Below, one piece after another: positions 32,814 through 42,230 of a DNA stretch of 64,000 bases. Origin of the DNA: UBA12567 sp964598425 (GTDB taxonomy: Bacteria; Planctomycetota; Phycisphaerae; Phycisphaerales; SM1A02); assembly GCA_964598425.1 (NCBI GenBank), contig CAZRBV010000011.1, positions 1 to 64,000 of the forward strand. The letters run 5' to 3'. The position numbers and the translations under genes were made by a program. The notes under the pieces were generated by a model. It had not been told where the DNA came from. It did no database searches and saw only the letters and a list, made by a program, of their open reading frames with translations. The stretch's first letter is position 1, and each line of letters opens with the position of its first letter.

Positions 32814-35009
32814 TCAACCGGGCTGCGATTGGAATGGCTTCATCCTGCGCAGTCCGCGACCCAGCCGCACGGCATTTCCGACGACTGTGATGTCGCTGAG
32901 TGCCATGGCGCCTGCTGCAATCAGCGGTCCCCATGGGCCCAGGAGGCCAAATGCAGCGACCGGAATCATGATTGTGTTGTAGAAGAAGGCGAAGAAGAGG
33001 TTCTGGTGAATGGTCCGCAGGGTCCTGCGGGCAATCACGATCAGCATCGGAACTGCGGACGGACGGTGCGCCGGAATGACGACATCTGCAGCGTCGATAG
33101 CGACGTTCGTGCCGGATCCGACGGCCACGCCGACCGTCGCAGTCGCGAGGGCGGCGGCGTCGTTGATGCCATCACCAACCATGAGAACGCGATCAGTCGT
33201 ATCTCGTATGGCCGCCGCTTTTTCCTCGGGTGTCACGCCGGCTCGCACGTGAGCGGTGTCCATGCCGATCTGCGCGGCGATCGCCTCGGCGGCCTCTTGA
33301 CGATCACCAGAGAGCATTTCGACGCCCAGTCCGAGCGACTTGAGCGAGGACACGGCGGTATGGGCATCTGCGAGCGGCTGGTCTTGAACGTCGATCCGGC
33401 CGATGAGCTCGCCATCAGCGAAGACGGCGCATGCAGCGGCCTCGTCTCGGCGGACCACGACCGAGCGGCCCTCAACGGTTGCCGTCACGCCGCTTCCGGG
33501 CACTGCGGTGAAGGCATCGGCGGGGGGGAGGTCCATGCCGCGATCGGCGACGACTTCGCCGATTGCTCGGGCAACTGGATGTTCACTGCCCTGCTCAGCC
33601 GCGCTGGCGAGCCGAAGGAGTTCGGGCTCATCGTGGCCGTCGGCGGGTTCAATTGATACGACAACGGGGCGACCTTCGGTCAACGTGCCGGTCTTGTCGA
33701 AGACGATTCGCTCCACGCTTCCGGCTCGTTCAAGTGCCGCAGCGGACTTGATGAGAATGCCGCGCCGTCCCGCTTCGCCCGTACCGACCATGACCGCCAT
33801 CGGCGTAGCCAGGCCCAGCGCGCAGGGGCAGGAGATGATGAGCACCGTGACTGCGGCAATGATACCGGTGAAGAAGGGGGCCCAGTCGCCAGTGACACCG
33901 GCGAAAATGGACCAACCGGTGATCGTCATGACTGCGACCGCAAGAACTGCCGGAACAAAGATCGAACTGACCTTGTCGGCGATTCGTTGAATGGAAGCGC
34001 GGCTGCTCAGCGTGTCCGAGACGAGGCGGGCGATCCTTGCGATTGTCGAGTCCTGTCCACCTGACGCTGCCTCGATTACCAGCCGGCCGAGTGTGTTGGC
34101 CGATCCCGAGACAACCTGATCGCCGGAGCGTTTGAGCGTCGGAATCGGCTCGCCTGTGATCAGGGCTTCGTCGACTTCGGACTCGCCCTCGACGACGATG
34201 CCGTCGACCGGAATACGCCCGCCGGGCTTGATCAGGATGCGGTCACCGGGAACGACATCCGAGAGCGGGATCGACGTCGCAACGCCGCCAGCGTCCAGTC
34301 GCTCCGCCGTATCGGGTTGGAGCTCAAGCAGGCTTCGGATGGCAGAACCGGCGCGAGCCGACGATCGTGCCTCGAGCCAGTGTCCGAGGCTGATGAGTCC
34401 GAGTAGCGCAGCAGCTTCCGTGAAGTAGCTCGGTTGGCCGTGTTCGACGCCGACGCGGGCAAGAATGAAGAGTACGAGCGAGTAGAGGTATGCAGTTCCG
34501 GCGCCGATGGAAATCAGCGTGTCCATATTGGTGCCACCGCGGCGGAGCGCCGCCCACGCGGACATGAAGAACCCCGGTCCGACGATGGCAATGACGGCGG
34601 TTGCAAGTACTCCAAGGATCCACGGAATCCATGGTCCGTCAATTCCCAGCGGGTGCGCTGCCCAGTGCAGCACGCCCATTGGTATCCAGATGCCGACGCC
34701 GACGAGGGCGCGGCGCCGCCATTGACGCTCGTTCTGCTCCGCGCGGCGTTCGATGTGTTCCTGCAGCTCGGCGGCCGACTCGGGGGCTCCGTCCACGACG
34801 GTGGTGGGGTAGCCCGCTGCGGTCACGAGCCGAGCTGCCTCGACCGGATCAATTGACCCATGCACGACCCCTCGCCCCGTCTGAACGCTGATACTGGCAT
34901 CCTGCACGTCCGGATGGGCCAGAAGAGCCCCTCTGGCCGTCTCCACGCAGCTCGCGCAGTGAATGTCGTCGACCTGAAGTTGAACGGTCTGTCGGTCCGC
35001 CTGTGCCAT
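32814..35009 (-). CDS. CopA-like heavy-metal P-type ATPase
   Basis: The 731-residue protein has an N-terminal HMA domain (DDIHCASCVE; Cys18 and Cys21), about eight membrane helices, and the P1B signature Cys394-Pro395-Cys396 in LIISCPCALGLATPMAV. The phosphorylation site is Asp438 in FDKTGTLTEG, and the hinge is MVGDGINDAAAL. CPC with an HMA domain indicates Cu+ (or Ag+) export, the CopA type, though the exact metal cannot be read with certainty. It is first in a run of same-strand genes that includes an HMA lipoprotein and a CCP-type peroxidase. Confidence 0.95.
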   Translation of the reverse strand: MAQADRQTVQLQVDDIHCASCVETARGALLAHPDVQDASISVQTGRGVVHGSIDPVEAARLVTAAGYPTTVVDGAPESAAELQEHIERRAEQNERQWRRRALVGVGIWIPMGVLHWAAHPLGIDGPWIPWILGVLATAVIAIVGPGFFMSAWAALRRGGTNMDTLISIGAGTAYLYSLVLFILARVGVEHGQPSYFTEAAALLGLISLGHWLEARSSARAGSAIRSLLELQPDTAERLDAGGVATSIPLSDVVPGDRILIKPGGRIPVDGIVVEGESEVDEALITGEPIPTLKRSGDQVVSGSANTLGRLVIEAASGGQDSTIARIARLVSDTLSSRASIQRIADKVSSIFVPAVLAVAVMTITGWSIFAGVTGDWAPFFTGIIAAVTVLIISCPCALGLATPMAVMVGTGEAGRRGILIKSAAALERAGSVERIVFDKTGTLTEGRPVVVSIEPADGHDEPELLRLASAAEQGSEHPVARAIGEVVADRGMDLPPADAFTAVPGSGVTATVEGRSVVVRRDEAAACAVFADGELIGRIDVQDQPLADAHTAVSSLKSLGLGVEMLSGDRQEAAEAIAAQIGMDTAHVRAGVTPEEKAAAIRDTTDRVLMVGDGINDAAALATATVGVAVGSGTNVAIDAADVVIPAHRPSAVPMLIVIARRTLRTIHQNLFFAFFYNTIMIPVAAFGLLGPWGPLIAAGAMALSDITVVGNAVRLGRGLRRMKPFQSQPG

Positions 35010-35032
35010 AGGGTCGGTAGACTACTCCCCAG

Positions 35033-35320
35033 ATGCCTTCTCCACGTCGATCCATCATGGTTTCGCTCATGCCGGTGCTTGCCGTGCTGTGCGTCCTGCT
35101 TGGGGATCCCCGCAGTGAGCCGCCCAGAGCCACAGGAGCTACCGAGCACACCGCTCTGGTCGTTGCCATCGGCGAGGTGGCCGATGTGGACGCCGCCGCC
35201 TGCGCCCAGACCGGGCTGCCAATCGGCGCGATACCAGCGCCGAGCGCGGGCCGCCTTCGCGTTCGAGAAGCCGATCGGCTGGGGCCCGCCCGGCTGCATC
35301 TCCCCCCCCCGAGTGCCTGA
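35033..35320 (+). CDS. Possible small secreted protein
   Basis: A 95-codon frame starts 23 bases beyond the ATPase start and has a signal-like N-terminus (MVSLMPVLAVLCVLLGD, from the second ATG at 35057). The rest (RATGATEHTALVVAIGEVAD onward) has good GC-rich third positions but no recognised family. No Shine-Dalgarno is seen. A nine-C homopolymer at 35302-35310 lies near its end, where a sequence error could change the reading frame. If it is not a gene, the stretch 35010-35392 is the divergent promoter region of the ATPase and secA. Confidence 0.35.
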   Translation: MPSPRRSIMVSLMPVLAVLCVLLGDPRSEPPRATGATEHTALVVAIGEVADVDAAACAQTGLPIGAIPAPSAGRLRVREADRLGPARLHLPPPSA

Positions 35321-35392
35321 TCTGTCTCCGGCGGACCCGCATCAGCACTTGAATCCAACCAAACCCCTACGTTCCATTCAGGATGATTACCA

Positions 35393-38300
35393 ATGGCTAT
35401 TCCCGTTGTCTCGACGATTGCGAAGAAAGTCTTCGGCACTCGAAATGATCGACTCGTCAAACGCTACCTCACCATCGTTGACCGCGTGTCGGCGCTTGAA
35501 TCCGAGATGCGTCAGCTCGATGATCAAGCATTGCGAGCCAAGACAGATGAGTTTCGCAAGCGATATGAAGCGGGCGAGAAGACCGCCGACCTGCAACCAG
35601 AAGCATTCGCAGTTGCTCGTGAGGCGATGGACAGAGCTGTCGGCATCCGCAACATCTTTGACCCGGCAGCGGACTTCGACCCCTCCGTACTGACTGGCGA
35701 AGTTCGGGCGCTGTATGACGAGACCAGGGCTGCGATGGAGGCTGCCGAGCCGAAGCCACCGAACAAGGCACTGCTCGGATGCACGGCCCCTGTTCCTGCA
35801 TGGGTGTGGATGGACATTCCGCTTCCTGTCTATGAGGCGATCAGAGCGATCTGGCCCGAGTCGCGCCCCCCGTTCCGCGCGCGTCCATTCGACGTGCAGA
35901 TCATCGGTGGCATGGTGCTGTATGAAGGCCGCATCGCCGAAATGAAGACCGGCGAAGGCAAGACCATCGTGGCGCCGCTGTCATGCTATCTCTCGGTCAT
36001 CGAAGGCCAGCAGGTGCACCTCGTCACCGTCAACGAGTATCTCGTGCAGCGTGACCGCGATTGGATGTTCCCATTCTTCTATGCGGTCGGCATGACCGTA
36101 GGCGCGATTCATCCCCAGCACCGCCAGCCGCCCCAGCTCAAGCAGGTCATGTACCACTGCGATGTGGTGTATGGAACGACCTCCGAATTCGGATTTGACT
36201 ATCTGCGCGACAACATGAAGATGTCTGCCGGCGAACAGGTGCAGCGCCATCGGCAGATTGCGATCGTCGACGAAGTTGACTCGACGCTCATCGACGAAGC
36301 TCGGACGCCGCTCATCATCAGCGGTCCGGCCCATGACAGCCAGCCACGGTATGACCTGGCAGATCGGCTTGCTCGGCATCTGCTCTCTCGGCAGGCCGAA
36401 TGGAACGCCGCGGACGAGAAGGTGCAGAAGTGTCTGGTGGATATCTCATCGTGTGAAGGCGACATTCGAAATGCACGTGATCGCTCCTCGGTGCCAGCGA
36501 TTCGAGAGAAGCTCGAATCGAGAAAGGCTGAGTTGCCGAAACTTGAGACCGCTCGGGACCGCCACGTACGGTATTACGAAGTCGAGCTCGATAAGAAGCG
36601 AACCACGCTGACGCACGAAGGCATTTCCGAAGCGCAGAAGGAGTCCGGACTCGGGTCCTTCTACGTCGGTGAGAACATAGACATGCCGCATTTGCTGGAG
36701 CAGTCCATTCGCGCGCACAGCGTGTATCAACGAGATCGAGACTACATCGTTGCACCGGATGATCAGGGGCAGCAGACCGTAGTCATTGTTGACCAGAACA
36801 CAGGTCGAAAAATGGTCGGAAGGCAGTGGTCCGACGGTCTGCATCAGGCGGTCGAGTCTAAAGAAGGCGTCCCTATCAAGGAAGAGACGCAGACTATGGC
36901 CACGATTACGATTCAGAATTTCTTCAAGTTGTACGAGCGTCTCTCGGGAATGACGGGCACGGCTGATACCGAGGCGACTGAGTTTTATGAAATCTACAAA
37001 CTGGACGTGGTCGTCATCCCGACCAATGTGCCCGTTGTGCGCGGCGACCACAATGACGTGGTTTTCCTCTCGGTGAAGGACAAGTACGACGCCATCATCG
37101 ACGAGGTGGCCCGATTCCACGACATCGGCAGGCCGGTACTCGTTGGTACGACGAGCGTCGAAAATTCCAAGGACGTCTCTTCCAGTCTCAAACAGCGCCA
37201 CGGCATCAAACACGAGGTGCTGAACGCCGAACAGCACGAGCGAGAGAGCGAAATCGTCAAGCACGCCGGTGAACTTGGCGCGGTCATGATCGCAACAAAC
37301 ATGGCCGGCCGTGGCACAGATATCAAGTTGCAGCCGTTCACGATCGAAGAGCTGCTCGATCACTGGAAGCGTCGAGACATCTGCCCCGCTGATGTCACAG
37401 CAGACATGCCTGAGGCGGGAATCGTTGCAAGGTGTTGGCGCCATGTGGCGCCACGGGAGACGGGGCTTCCTCGACAACAGATTGAATCCATGTCTGACGA
37501 GGAAGTGAAGAAGGCATTGCTCGAGTGCTGGTACGAGAAGCACTGCTATGGCAAGGAGTCAAAGGCGAAGTCGATGACCGAGGATCAGCTCATGCAGGCG
37601 CTCGATGAGAGTGGCGCCTGTGTGTTGCACCGTCTTCGCATCTATGAAAACGCGGAGGATCTGGGCGGACTGCACGTGGTCGGTACCGAGCGGCACGAGT
37701 CACGTCGAATCGACAATCAGCTTCGGGGCCGATCAGGGCGGCAGGGCGACAACGGTTCGTCGCGGTTCTTCCTGAGTTTGGAAGACCCGCTCATGAAGAT
37801 GTTCGCGGGGCCCACCACGCTCAAACTCCTGAGTCGACTGGGTATGAAGGAGGGCGATGCGATTGAGCACCCAATGCTCTCCAAAGCCGTCGGCCGGGCG
37901 CAGCGAAAGGTCGAGGAGCGAAACTTCCTGATTCGCAAGAACATTCTTGAGTATGACGAGGTCATGGACCACCAGCGGCACGAGTTCTACGGAACCCGGC
38001 AACAGATTCTGGAAGGCCGGGACATCAAGGAGCTCATCTTCGAACATCTGGAGAATGCGACCTCTGATGCGGCGTGGCGATATCTCGATCCGCTCTACCC
38101 GGCGACGTGCATTGCCGAGTGGGTCCGTGAAAACATGTCGGTCACCATCGAACCCTCCCGGCTGAAGACGGAAGATCGAGAAGATCTGCACGAGGGCATC
38201 CAGCGCATGGCGCACGAGGAGGCCATGTCCATCATTCGCGTTTCGCTGGGCGAATTTCTGAGTGAGGAGATCGATCTTGGGACAGGAGAGGTCGCTGGGC

Positions 38301-39523
38301 GTGATGAATCCGCCGACGATTATCAAGGGCTCGCGGACTGGATGAACGGCCACTTTGGTACGACCGTGCAAGTAGCCGAACTGATCGGGTTGGAACGGCG
38401 TGATCTCATTGATCATCTTGAGCGTGCCGCCGAAGTGGCGGTCGAGTCGGTGGACCTCGGGCCCCTCGACACCTTCCTCGTTGAGGACTATCCAAAGCGT
38501 GAACTCGCGCAATGGGTTTCGACCCGCTTTGGAATCGAGTTCCCGGTGGATCGACTCCTGGAAGCGCATGACGCGGACGAAGCGGCGGCGGTGGTGCTGG
38601 AAGCGGCCGGTGCGCTGTACCGCGAGCGGGAGATCTGTTACCCGATCGATTTTGCAATTGACATGACGAATGCGTCCATGCAGCAGGATCCTGCTGCCGC
38701 AATCTCGCAGTTCTGCAAGTGGGCAAACTCGAGATATGAACTTGAGTGGACTGCAGATTCGCTTCCCGCGACCGATCCCAAGGAGATCCGCCGGATTCTC
38801 GTTGAGGAAGCGCAGAAATGGGACGAGGATCGTGTTCGAGCCAGGGCCGAGCGGATCGCTGCCGAAGTCGGCTCTGATGCCGAGGCCGCCGACGCGTGGC
38901 TTCGTGAGAATATGGGCGCGGCGATGCTGCCCGTCGATAAGGAAGGCTACTCGGAGGATCCGGCTGGAACACTGACGACGATGCTCGCCCGCATCATGCG
39001 TGTCGAGGTCTCACAACTTGAGCAGTGGATTCTGCTGCAGATCCTGGATTCCTCATGGAAGGAACACCTGCACCAGATGGATCAGCTTCGTGAGTCGATC
39101 GGCTATCGAAGTTTCAGTCAGCGAGACCCACGCATCGAATTCAAGCGGGAAGGCGCCAGCCTGTTCGAAGACATGCTCGTTTCTATCAGAGACAAGGTGA
39201 CCGACCTCGTGTTCAAGGCAAGGCTTCAGGCCCGCCCGAGACCAGTGGCGCAGCAGCCCGCCGAAGCGGCGAAGCCGGCAGAAGTGCAGAAGGCTCCGCC
39301 CCAACAGCCGGCGGCTCCGGCCGATCCAGCCGCGCAGGAAGACCGCTCTGCTGTCGCCGCAGCGGCCGCGGCCGCAAGCGAGGGCCGCAGTGTCAGGACC
39401 GGCGCCCCGAAGCGTCCCAAGCCTGCCGTACCTGCGTCGGCGGCCACAGGAGTGGTCGGTCGCAATGAGCCATGCCCGTGTGGATCGGGCAAGAAGTACA
39501 AGAAGTGTTGCGGCGCGAAGTAG
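35393..39523 (+). CDS. secA: Protein translocase ATPase SecA, greatly enlarged
   Basis: SecA pushes preproteins through SecYEG. The motor is intact: Walker A MKTGEGKTIVA (Lys190), DEVD at 293-296, ERLSGMTGTADTE, NMAGRGTDIKL and RRIDNQLRGRSGRQGD. The C-terminus is the zinc-binding tail RNEPCPCGSGKKYKKCCGAK, preceded by a Pro/Ala-rich linker. At 1376 residues it is about 450 longer than usual. One insertion (about 130 residues, near 645-765) separates GTDIKL from GGLHVVGTERHESRRIDN. A larger one in the helical scaffold/wing region contains repeated segments around Trp910, Trp983, Trp1041, Trp1110 and Trp1169. SecA tail functions (SecB or ribosome contact) should remain. Monocistronic; AGGA lies ten bases before the ATG. 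Confidence 0.97.
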   Translation: MAIPVVSTIAKKVFGTRNDRLVKRYLTIVDRVSALESEMRQLDDQALRAKTDEFRKRYEAGEKTADLQPEAFAVAREAMDRAVGIRNIFDPAADFDPSVLTGEVRALYDETRAAMEAAEPKPPNKALLGCTAPVPAWVWMDIPLPVYEAIRAIWPESRPPFRARPFDVQIIGGMVLYEGRIAEMKTGEGKTIVAPLSCYLSVIEGQQVHLVTVNEYLVQRDRDWMFPFFYAVGMTVGAIHPQHRQPPQLKQVMYHCDVVYGTTSEFGFDYLRDNMKMSAGEQVQRHRQIAIVDEVDSTLIDEARTPLIISGPAHDSQPRYDLADRLARHLLSRQAEWNAADEKVQKCLVDISSCEGDIRNARDRSSVPAIREKLESRKAELPKLETARDRHVRYYEVELDKKRTTLTHEGISEAQKESGLGSFYVGENIDMPHLLEQSIRAHSVYQRDRDYIVAPDDQGQQTVVIVDQNTGRKMVGRQWSDGLHQAVESKEGVPIKEETQTMATITIQNFFKLYERLSGMTGTADTEATEFYEIYKLDVVVIPTNVPVVRGDHNDVVFLSVKDKYDAIIDEVARFHDIGRPVLVGTTSVENSKDVSSSLKQRHGIKHEVLNAEQHERESEIVKHAGELGAVMIATNMAGRGTDIKLQPFTIEELLDHWKRRDICPADVTADMPEAGIVARCWRHVAPRETGLPRQQIESMSDEEVKKALLECWYEKHCYGKESKAKSMTEDQLMQALDESGACVLHRLRIYENAEDLGGLHVVGTERHESRRIDNQLRGRSGRQGDNGSSRFFLSLEDPLMKMFAGPTTLKLLSRLGMKEGDAIEHPMLSKAVGRAQRKVEERNFLIRKNILEYDEVMDHQRHEFYGTRQQILEGRDIKELIFEHLENATSDAAWRYLDPLYPATCIAEWVRENMSVTIEPSRLKTEDREDLHEGIQRMAHEEAMSIIRVSLGEFLSEEIDLGTGEVAGRDESADDYQGLADWMNGHFGTTVQVAELIGLERRDLIDHLERAAEVAVESVDLGPLDTFLVEDYPKRELAQWVSTRFGIEFPVDRLLEAHDADEAAAVVLEAAGALYREREICYPIDFAIDMTNASMQQDPAAAISQFCKWANSRYELEWTADSLPATDPKEIRRILVEEAQKWDEDRVRARAERIAAEVGSDAEAADAWLRENMGAAMLPVDKEGYSEDPAGTLTTMLARIMRVEVSQLEQWILLQILDSSWKEHLHQMDQLRESIGYRSFSQRDPRIEFKREGASLFEDMLVSIRDKVTDLVFKARLQARPRPVAQQPAEAAKPAEVQKAPPQQPAAPADPAAQEDRSAVAAAAAAASEGRSVRTGAPKRPKPAVPASAATGVVGRNEPCPCGSGKKYKKCCGAK

Positions 39524-39535
39524 CGTGGTGCTCGC

Positions 39536-40624
39536 TCAGGCTCGCCGGATCACGGCGGGCACCGCGAGGACAAGCGCGGCTGGAAGCACCGCAACCCAGG
39601 TCGGTCCGGTGATGAAGCCGATGTTGCTGAGCCAACCTGCAATCAGCAGCAGGATCGTGAGACGGACGATGCCGGGCAGGGTGACGAGCGGCGAACGTCT
39701 TCGGCACCATGCCAGGAGTATGGCGGGGAACGCGATGCCGTAGAGGGCGAGCAGCCCGAGGTAGACGTTGATTGCCGTGTCCCACGTCATGTTGGTGACA
39801 AGCACGGCGATGCCGAGTACAGCGATGAGCACCGGACCCCAGAATCCAGCCGCCTCCGGGTCGTGTGCGACGCCGCCGCTGCGAAGTTCTCGCAGGTTTG
39901 CTGCAATGGTGAAGATCGACTGGCCGAACAGCCAGAGCAGCACAGCGAGTGTTGCCGTGCTCTCGGCCAGCCGCCAGTACGAAGCGGTCACGAGCAGCAT
40001 GCACAGGAAGAGTGGCGCGAGCAGGGCCGACGTGAGCTGTCCATCCGACTCCTGCCGCGCGCGATGAAATGGGGCGTCGAGCCACGGGCAAAGCAGGAAT
40101 CCGATCACGAATACCGGCGCCAGCCAGACGAGATCGATTGGAGGTCGCTGACCTGACCAGCCGGGACTGGTCCACGTCTCTCCTGCGGCGGCGACCACGA
40201 CCCCGCCGGACGCGAAGGCTGCGGCGCCAAGCCACGGCCACCAGACCCGCGGCACGAGCGAGAGTACCCATGCCAGGCCAAGTGCTGCGGCCGGCCAAAG
40301 CAGCCATCCAGCAGGGAGCAGCAACTGCGGTGGTGAGAGCCACAATCCAGCGACGCAGAGGAAGATGAGGTGGAAGGCGATCGTCAGGCTGACGAAGGCG
40401 CCAATGGCGGTTGGGTGCCGTCGGCAAAACCGCCTGGACGCACCGGGCGATCCGAGCAAGAGCCCCATCGCTGCTGCGCCGATGCAGTTCGGTATTGCGA
40501 TCAACAGGAATCCACCCCAGCCAAACCACTGCATGAGCAGTGCGGGGAGGAACATTCCGATGCACCATGTCCATGACGAGGCGGCGTACAGGGACCAGCC
40601 GATCGAGCGAAGGGGGTGCGTCAT
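39536..40624 (-). CDS. Multi-pass membrane protein of unknown function
   Basis: The 362-residue protein has about ten hydrophobic helices (for example SSWTWCIGMFLPALLMQWFG, ALYGIAFPAILLAW and LILLLIAGWLSNIGFITGP). The opening SLYAASSWTWCIGMFLPAL followed by GFLLIAIPNCIGAAAMG recalls sodium:solute symporter-like proteins seen in Planctomycetota, but it is too short for a complete one and I make no substrate call. It starts seven bases after the DUF4442 gene, so the two probably share a transcript. Confidence 0.75.
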   Translation of the reverse strand: MTHPLRSIGWSLYAASSWTWCIGMFLPALLMQWFGWGGFLLIAIPNCIGAAAMGLLLGSPGASRRFCRRHPTAIGAFVSLTIAFHLIFLCVAGLWLSPPQLLLPAGWLLWPAAALGLAWVLSLVPRVWWPWLGAAAFASGGVVVAAAGETWTSPGWSGQRPPIDLVWLAPVFVIGFLLCPWLDAPFHRARQESDGQLTSALLAPLFLCMLLVTASYWRLAESTATLAVLLWLFGQSIFTIAANLRELRSGGVAHDPEAAGFWGPVLIAVLGIAVLVTNMTWDTAINVYLGLLALYGIAFPAILLAWCRRRSPLVTLPGIVRLTILLLIAGWLSNIGFITGPTWVAVLPAALVLAVPAVIRRA

Positions 40625-40631
40625 CGGAGAG

Positions 40632-41249
40632 CTAGACGGTGAGCTTGCGGCGTTTGCGAGCCTTCTTGCTGCTGCGACTTCGCACTGCTGCCTTTGGTGC
40701 GCAGTGGAAGGTCATTTTGCAGCGGCCGACGCGAAGGGGCCGATCAGACTTGCCAAGAATCTGGCAGACATTCATCGTGAGATCGACATTGAACTCGGCT
40801 CCATCTTGCTTGCACTCGACAATCTGCTCATGGAGCGAGTCTGGATTGACAACGTCATAGACGGCGGGGCCGCAGCAGGGTCGAAGGAATCGATAATTGA
40901 GATCCTTGCAGATCACGACGTAATCGATGCCGACTTCCGAGAATAGAAACATGCCGCCAGCCACTTCGGAGTTGCCGAGCAGGGCGGCGCCCGCCATCGC
41001 GTTGTACCAGTTTCGGTTCACGCGTTTGAAGGGGAGGATGGCGGTAAAGCGTCCGGTGCTCAGTCGCTTCATCGAGATGCCCGATCGCCACGCGTAGGGC
41101 AACCAGATGAGCGAGCACACGCGGTGCCAGAAGTTGTTGCGAGTGCTCAGTCGGCTGAAGAAGGCTTCGAGCCGAGGCCAGAGTCCTCGGGGTGGTGCAA
41201 CGGTTTGGATGTCAGCACCGGCTGCGCCGGCGGCAGGGGTCATCGACAT
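40632..41249 (-). CDS. DUF4442 hotdog-fold protein
   Basis: The open frame extends far upstream (to 42329), but that part is the antisense of a sugar-isomerase-like gene. Family similarity begins at the ATG at 41249 or 41243. The 205-residue protein has PYAWRSGISMKRLSTGRFTA, FKRVNRNWYNAMAGAALLGN and GMFLFSEVGIDYVVICKDLN, typical of DUF4442, which belongs to the hotdog thioesterase superfamily. A Lys/Arg-rich tail ends the protein. Substrate unknown. Confidence 0.82.
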   Translation of the reverse strand: MSMTPAAGAAGADIQTVAPPRGLWPRLEAFFSRLSTRNNFWHRVCSLIWLPYAWRSGISMKRLSTGRFTAILPFKRVNRNWYNAMAGAALLGNSEVAGGMFLFSEVGIDYVVICKDLNYRFLRPCCGPAVYDVVNPDSLHEQIVECKQDGAEFNVDLTMNVCQILGKSDRPLRVGRCKMTFHCAPKAAVRSRSSKKARKRRKLTV

Positions 41250-41405
41250 GCGGTGGATCCGGGGGCAAATCCCCTCTCGGGCGGAGGGGGACAGTCTGAG
41301 GTCTTTTCGATAGGAGACGGCATGGTACCCGTTGACCCCGCGGCAAGCCACGGAGATCCTGCGAGGAATCCATCTCCCCCGCAACGGGAGCGAAAGGAGC
41401 CCCGT

Positions 41406-42230
41406 ATGGCACTTGCACGCCTCGGAACGACGTCCTGGAGCCTCAAACCGAAGGATCCCGCCGATCTGGTGCGACTTGTCCACGAGACAGGTCTTGATGC
41501 GGTCCAGGTGGGGCTCTCGCCAGCAGTCCGGGACCGGGCCGCTTGGGGCGGGATGATTCCTCGCCTCATTGAGGGAGGCATCACGATTCTGAGTGGCATG
41601 ATGCAGCCTGTGGAGGAGGATTACAGCACGATTGCACGGATACGTGAAACCGGTGGGATCAGACGCGATGCGACATGGCCTGCGAACGAAGCGATGGCCC
41701 GGGCGATGGCGGTACTCGCCGAAAACGCAGGTGTGGGGTTGGTGACCATGCACGCGGGTTTCATTCCGGAGAACGCCGACGATCCGCTCAGGCAGGTGAT
41801 GGCCGAGCGGCTTCGCAGTCTGCACGACATCTTCGAAGCCGAGGGCGTGCGGTTGGCGTTGGAAACCGGACAGGAATCGGCGACTGCGCTTCTTGAGGCG
41901 CTCGATGAGATTGACCGCCCGAACCTCGGCATCAACTTTGATCCTGCAAACATGCTGCTGTATGGATCGGGTGATCCCATTGATGCGATGGAGCGGCTGG
42001 CGCCGCGGATCGTGTCGTTGCACTTGAAGGATGCGACTGCAAGCGAGAACCCTGCGCAGTGGGGAACCGAGACTCCCCTCGGAGAGGGTCAGGTCGACTG
42101 GGATGCCTTCTTCGCCATTGCGCGAGATCTTCCGCATGAAGTCGATGCGATCATCGAGCGTGAAGGCGGTGAGCGGCGCGTCGAGGAGATCCGGGCTGCA
42201 GTCGATTATGTGCGGGCACACTTCGAATGA
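41406..42230 (+). CDS. Sugar phosphate isomerase/epimerase-like TIM-barrel protein
   Basis: The ATG at 41406 follows AAGGAG with six bases between, giving 274 residues. The xylose-isomerase-like barrel (PF01261) is seen in LGTTSWSLKPKDPADLVRLV, TGLDAVQVGLSP, GVGLVTMHAGFIP, GVRLALETGQESATALLEAL, NLGINFDPANMLLYG, IVSLHLKDA and EVDAIIEREGG, with Glu, Asp and His residues at metal-binding strand ends. Members isomerise sugars or inositols, or act as endonucleases; the exact reaction is not evident. It overlaps the next gene by four bases (ATGA). Confidence 0.9.
   Translation: MALARLGTTSWSLKPKDPADLVRLVHETGLDAVQVGLSPAVRDRAAWGGMIPRLIEGGITILSGMMQPVEEDYSTIARIRETGGIRRDATWPANEAMARAMAVLAENAGVGLVTMHAGFIPENADDPLRQVMAERLRSLHDIFEAEGVRLALETGQESATALLEALDEIDRPNLGINFDPANMLLYGSGDPIDAMERLAPRIVSLHLKDATASENPAQWGTETPLGEGQVDWDAFFAIARDLPHEVDAIIEREGGERRVEEIRAAVDYVRAHFE

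Noticed and set aside
32742..33656. A plus-strand gene of 304 residues opposite the P-type ATPase
   Set aside because: It is a long antisense shadow typical of GC-rich DNA; the ATPase on the other strand is unambiguous.
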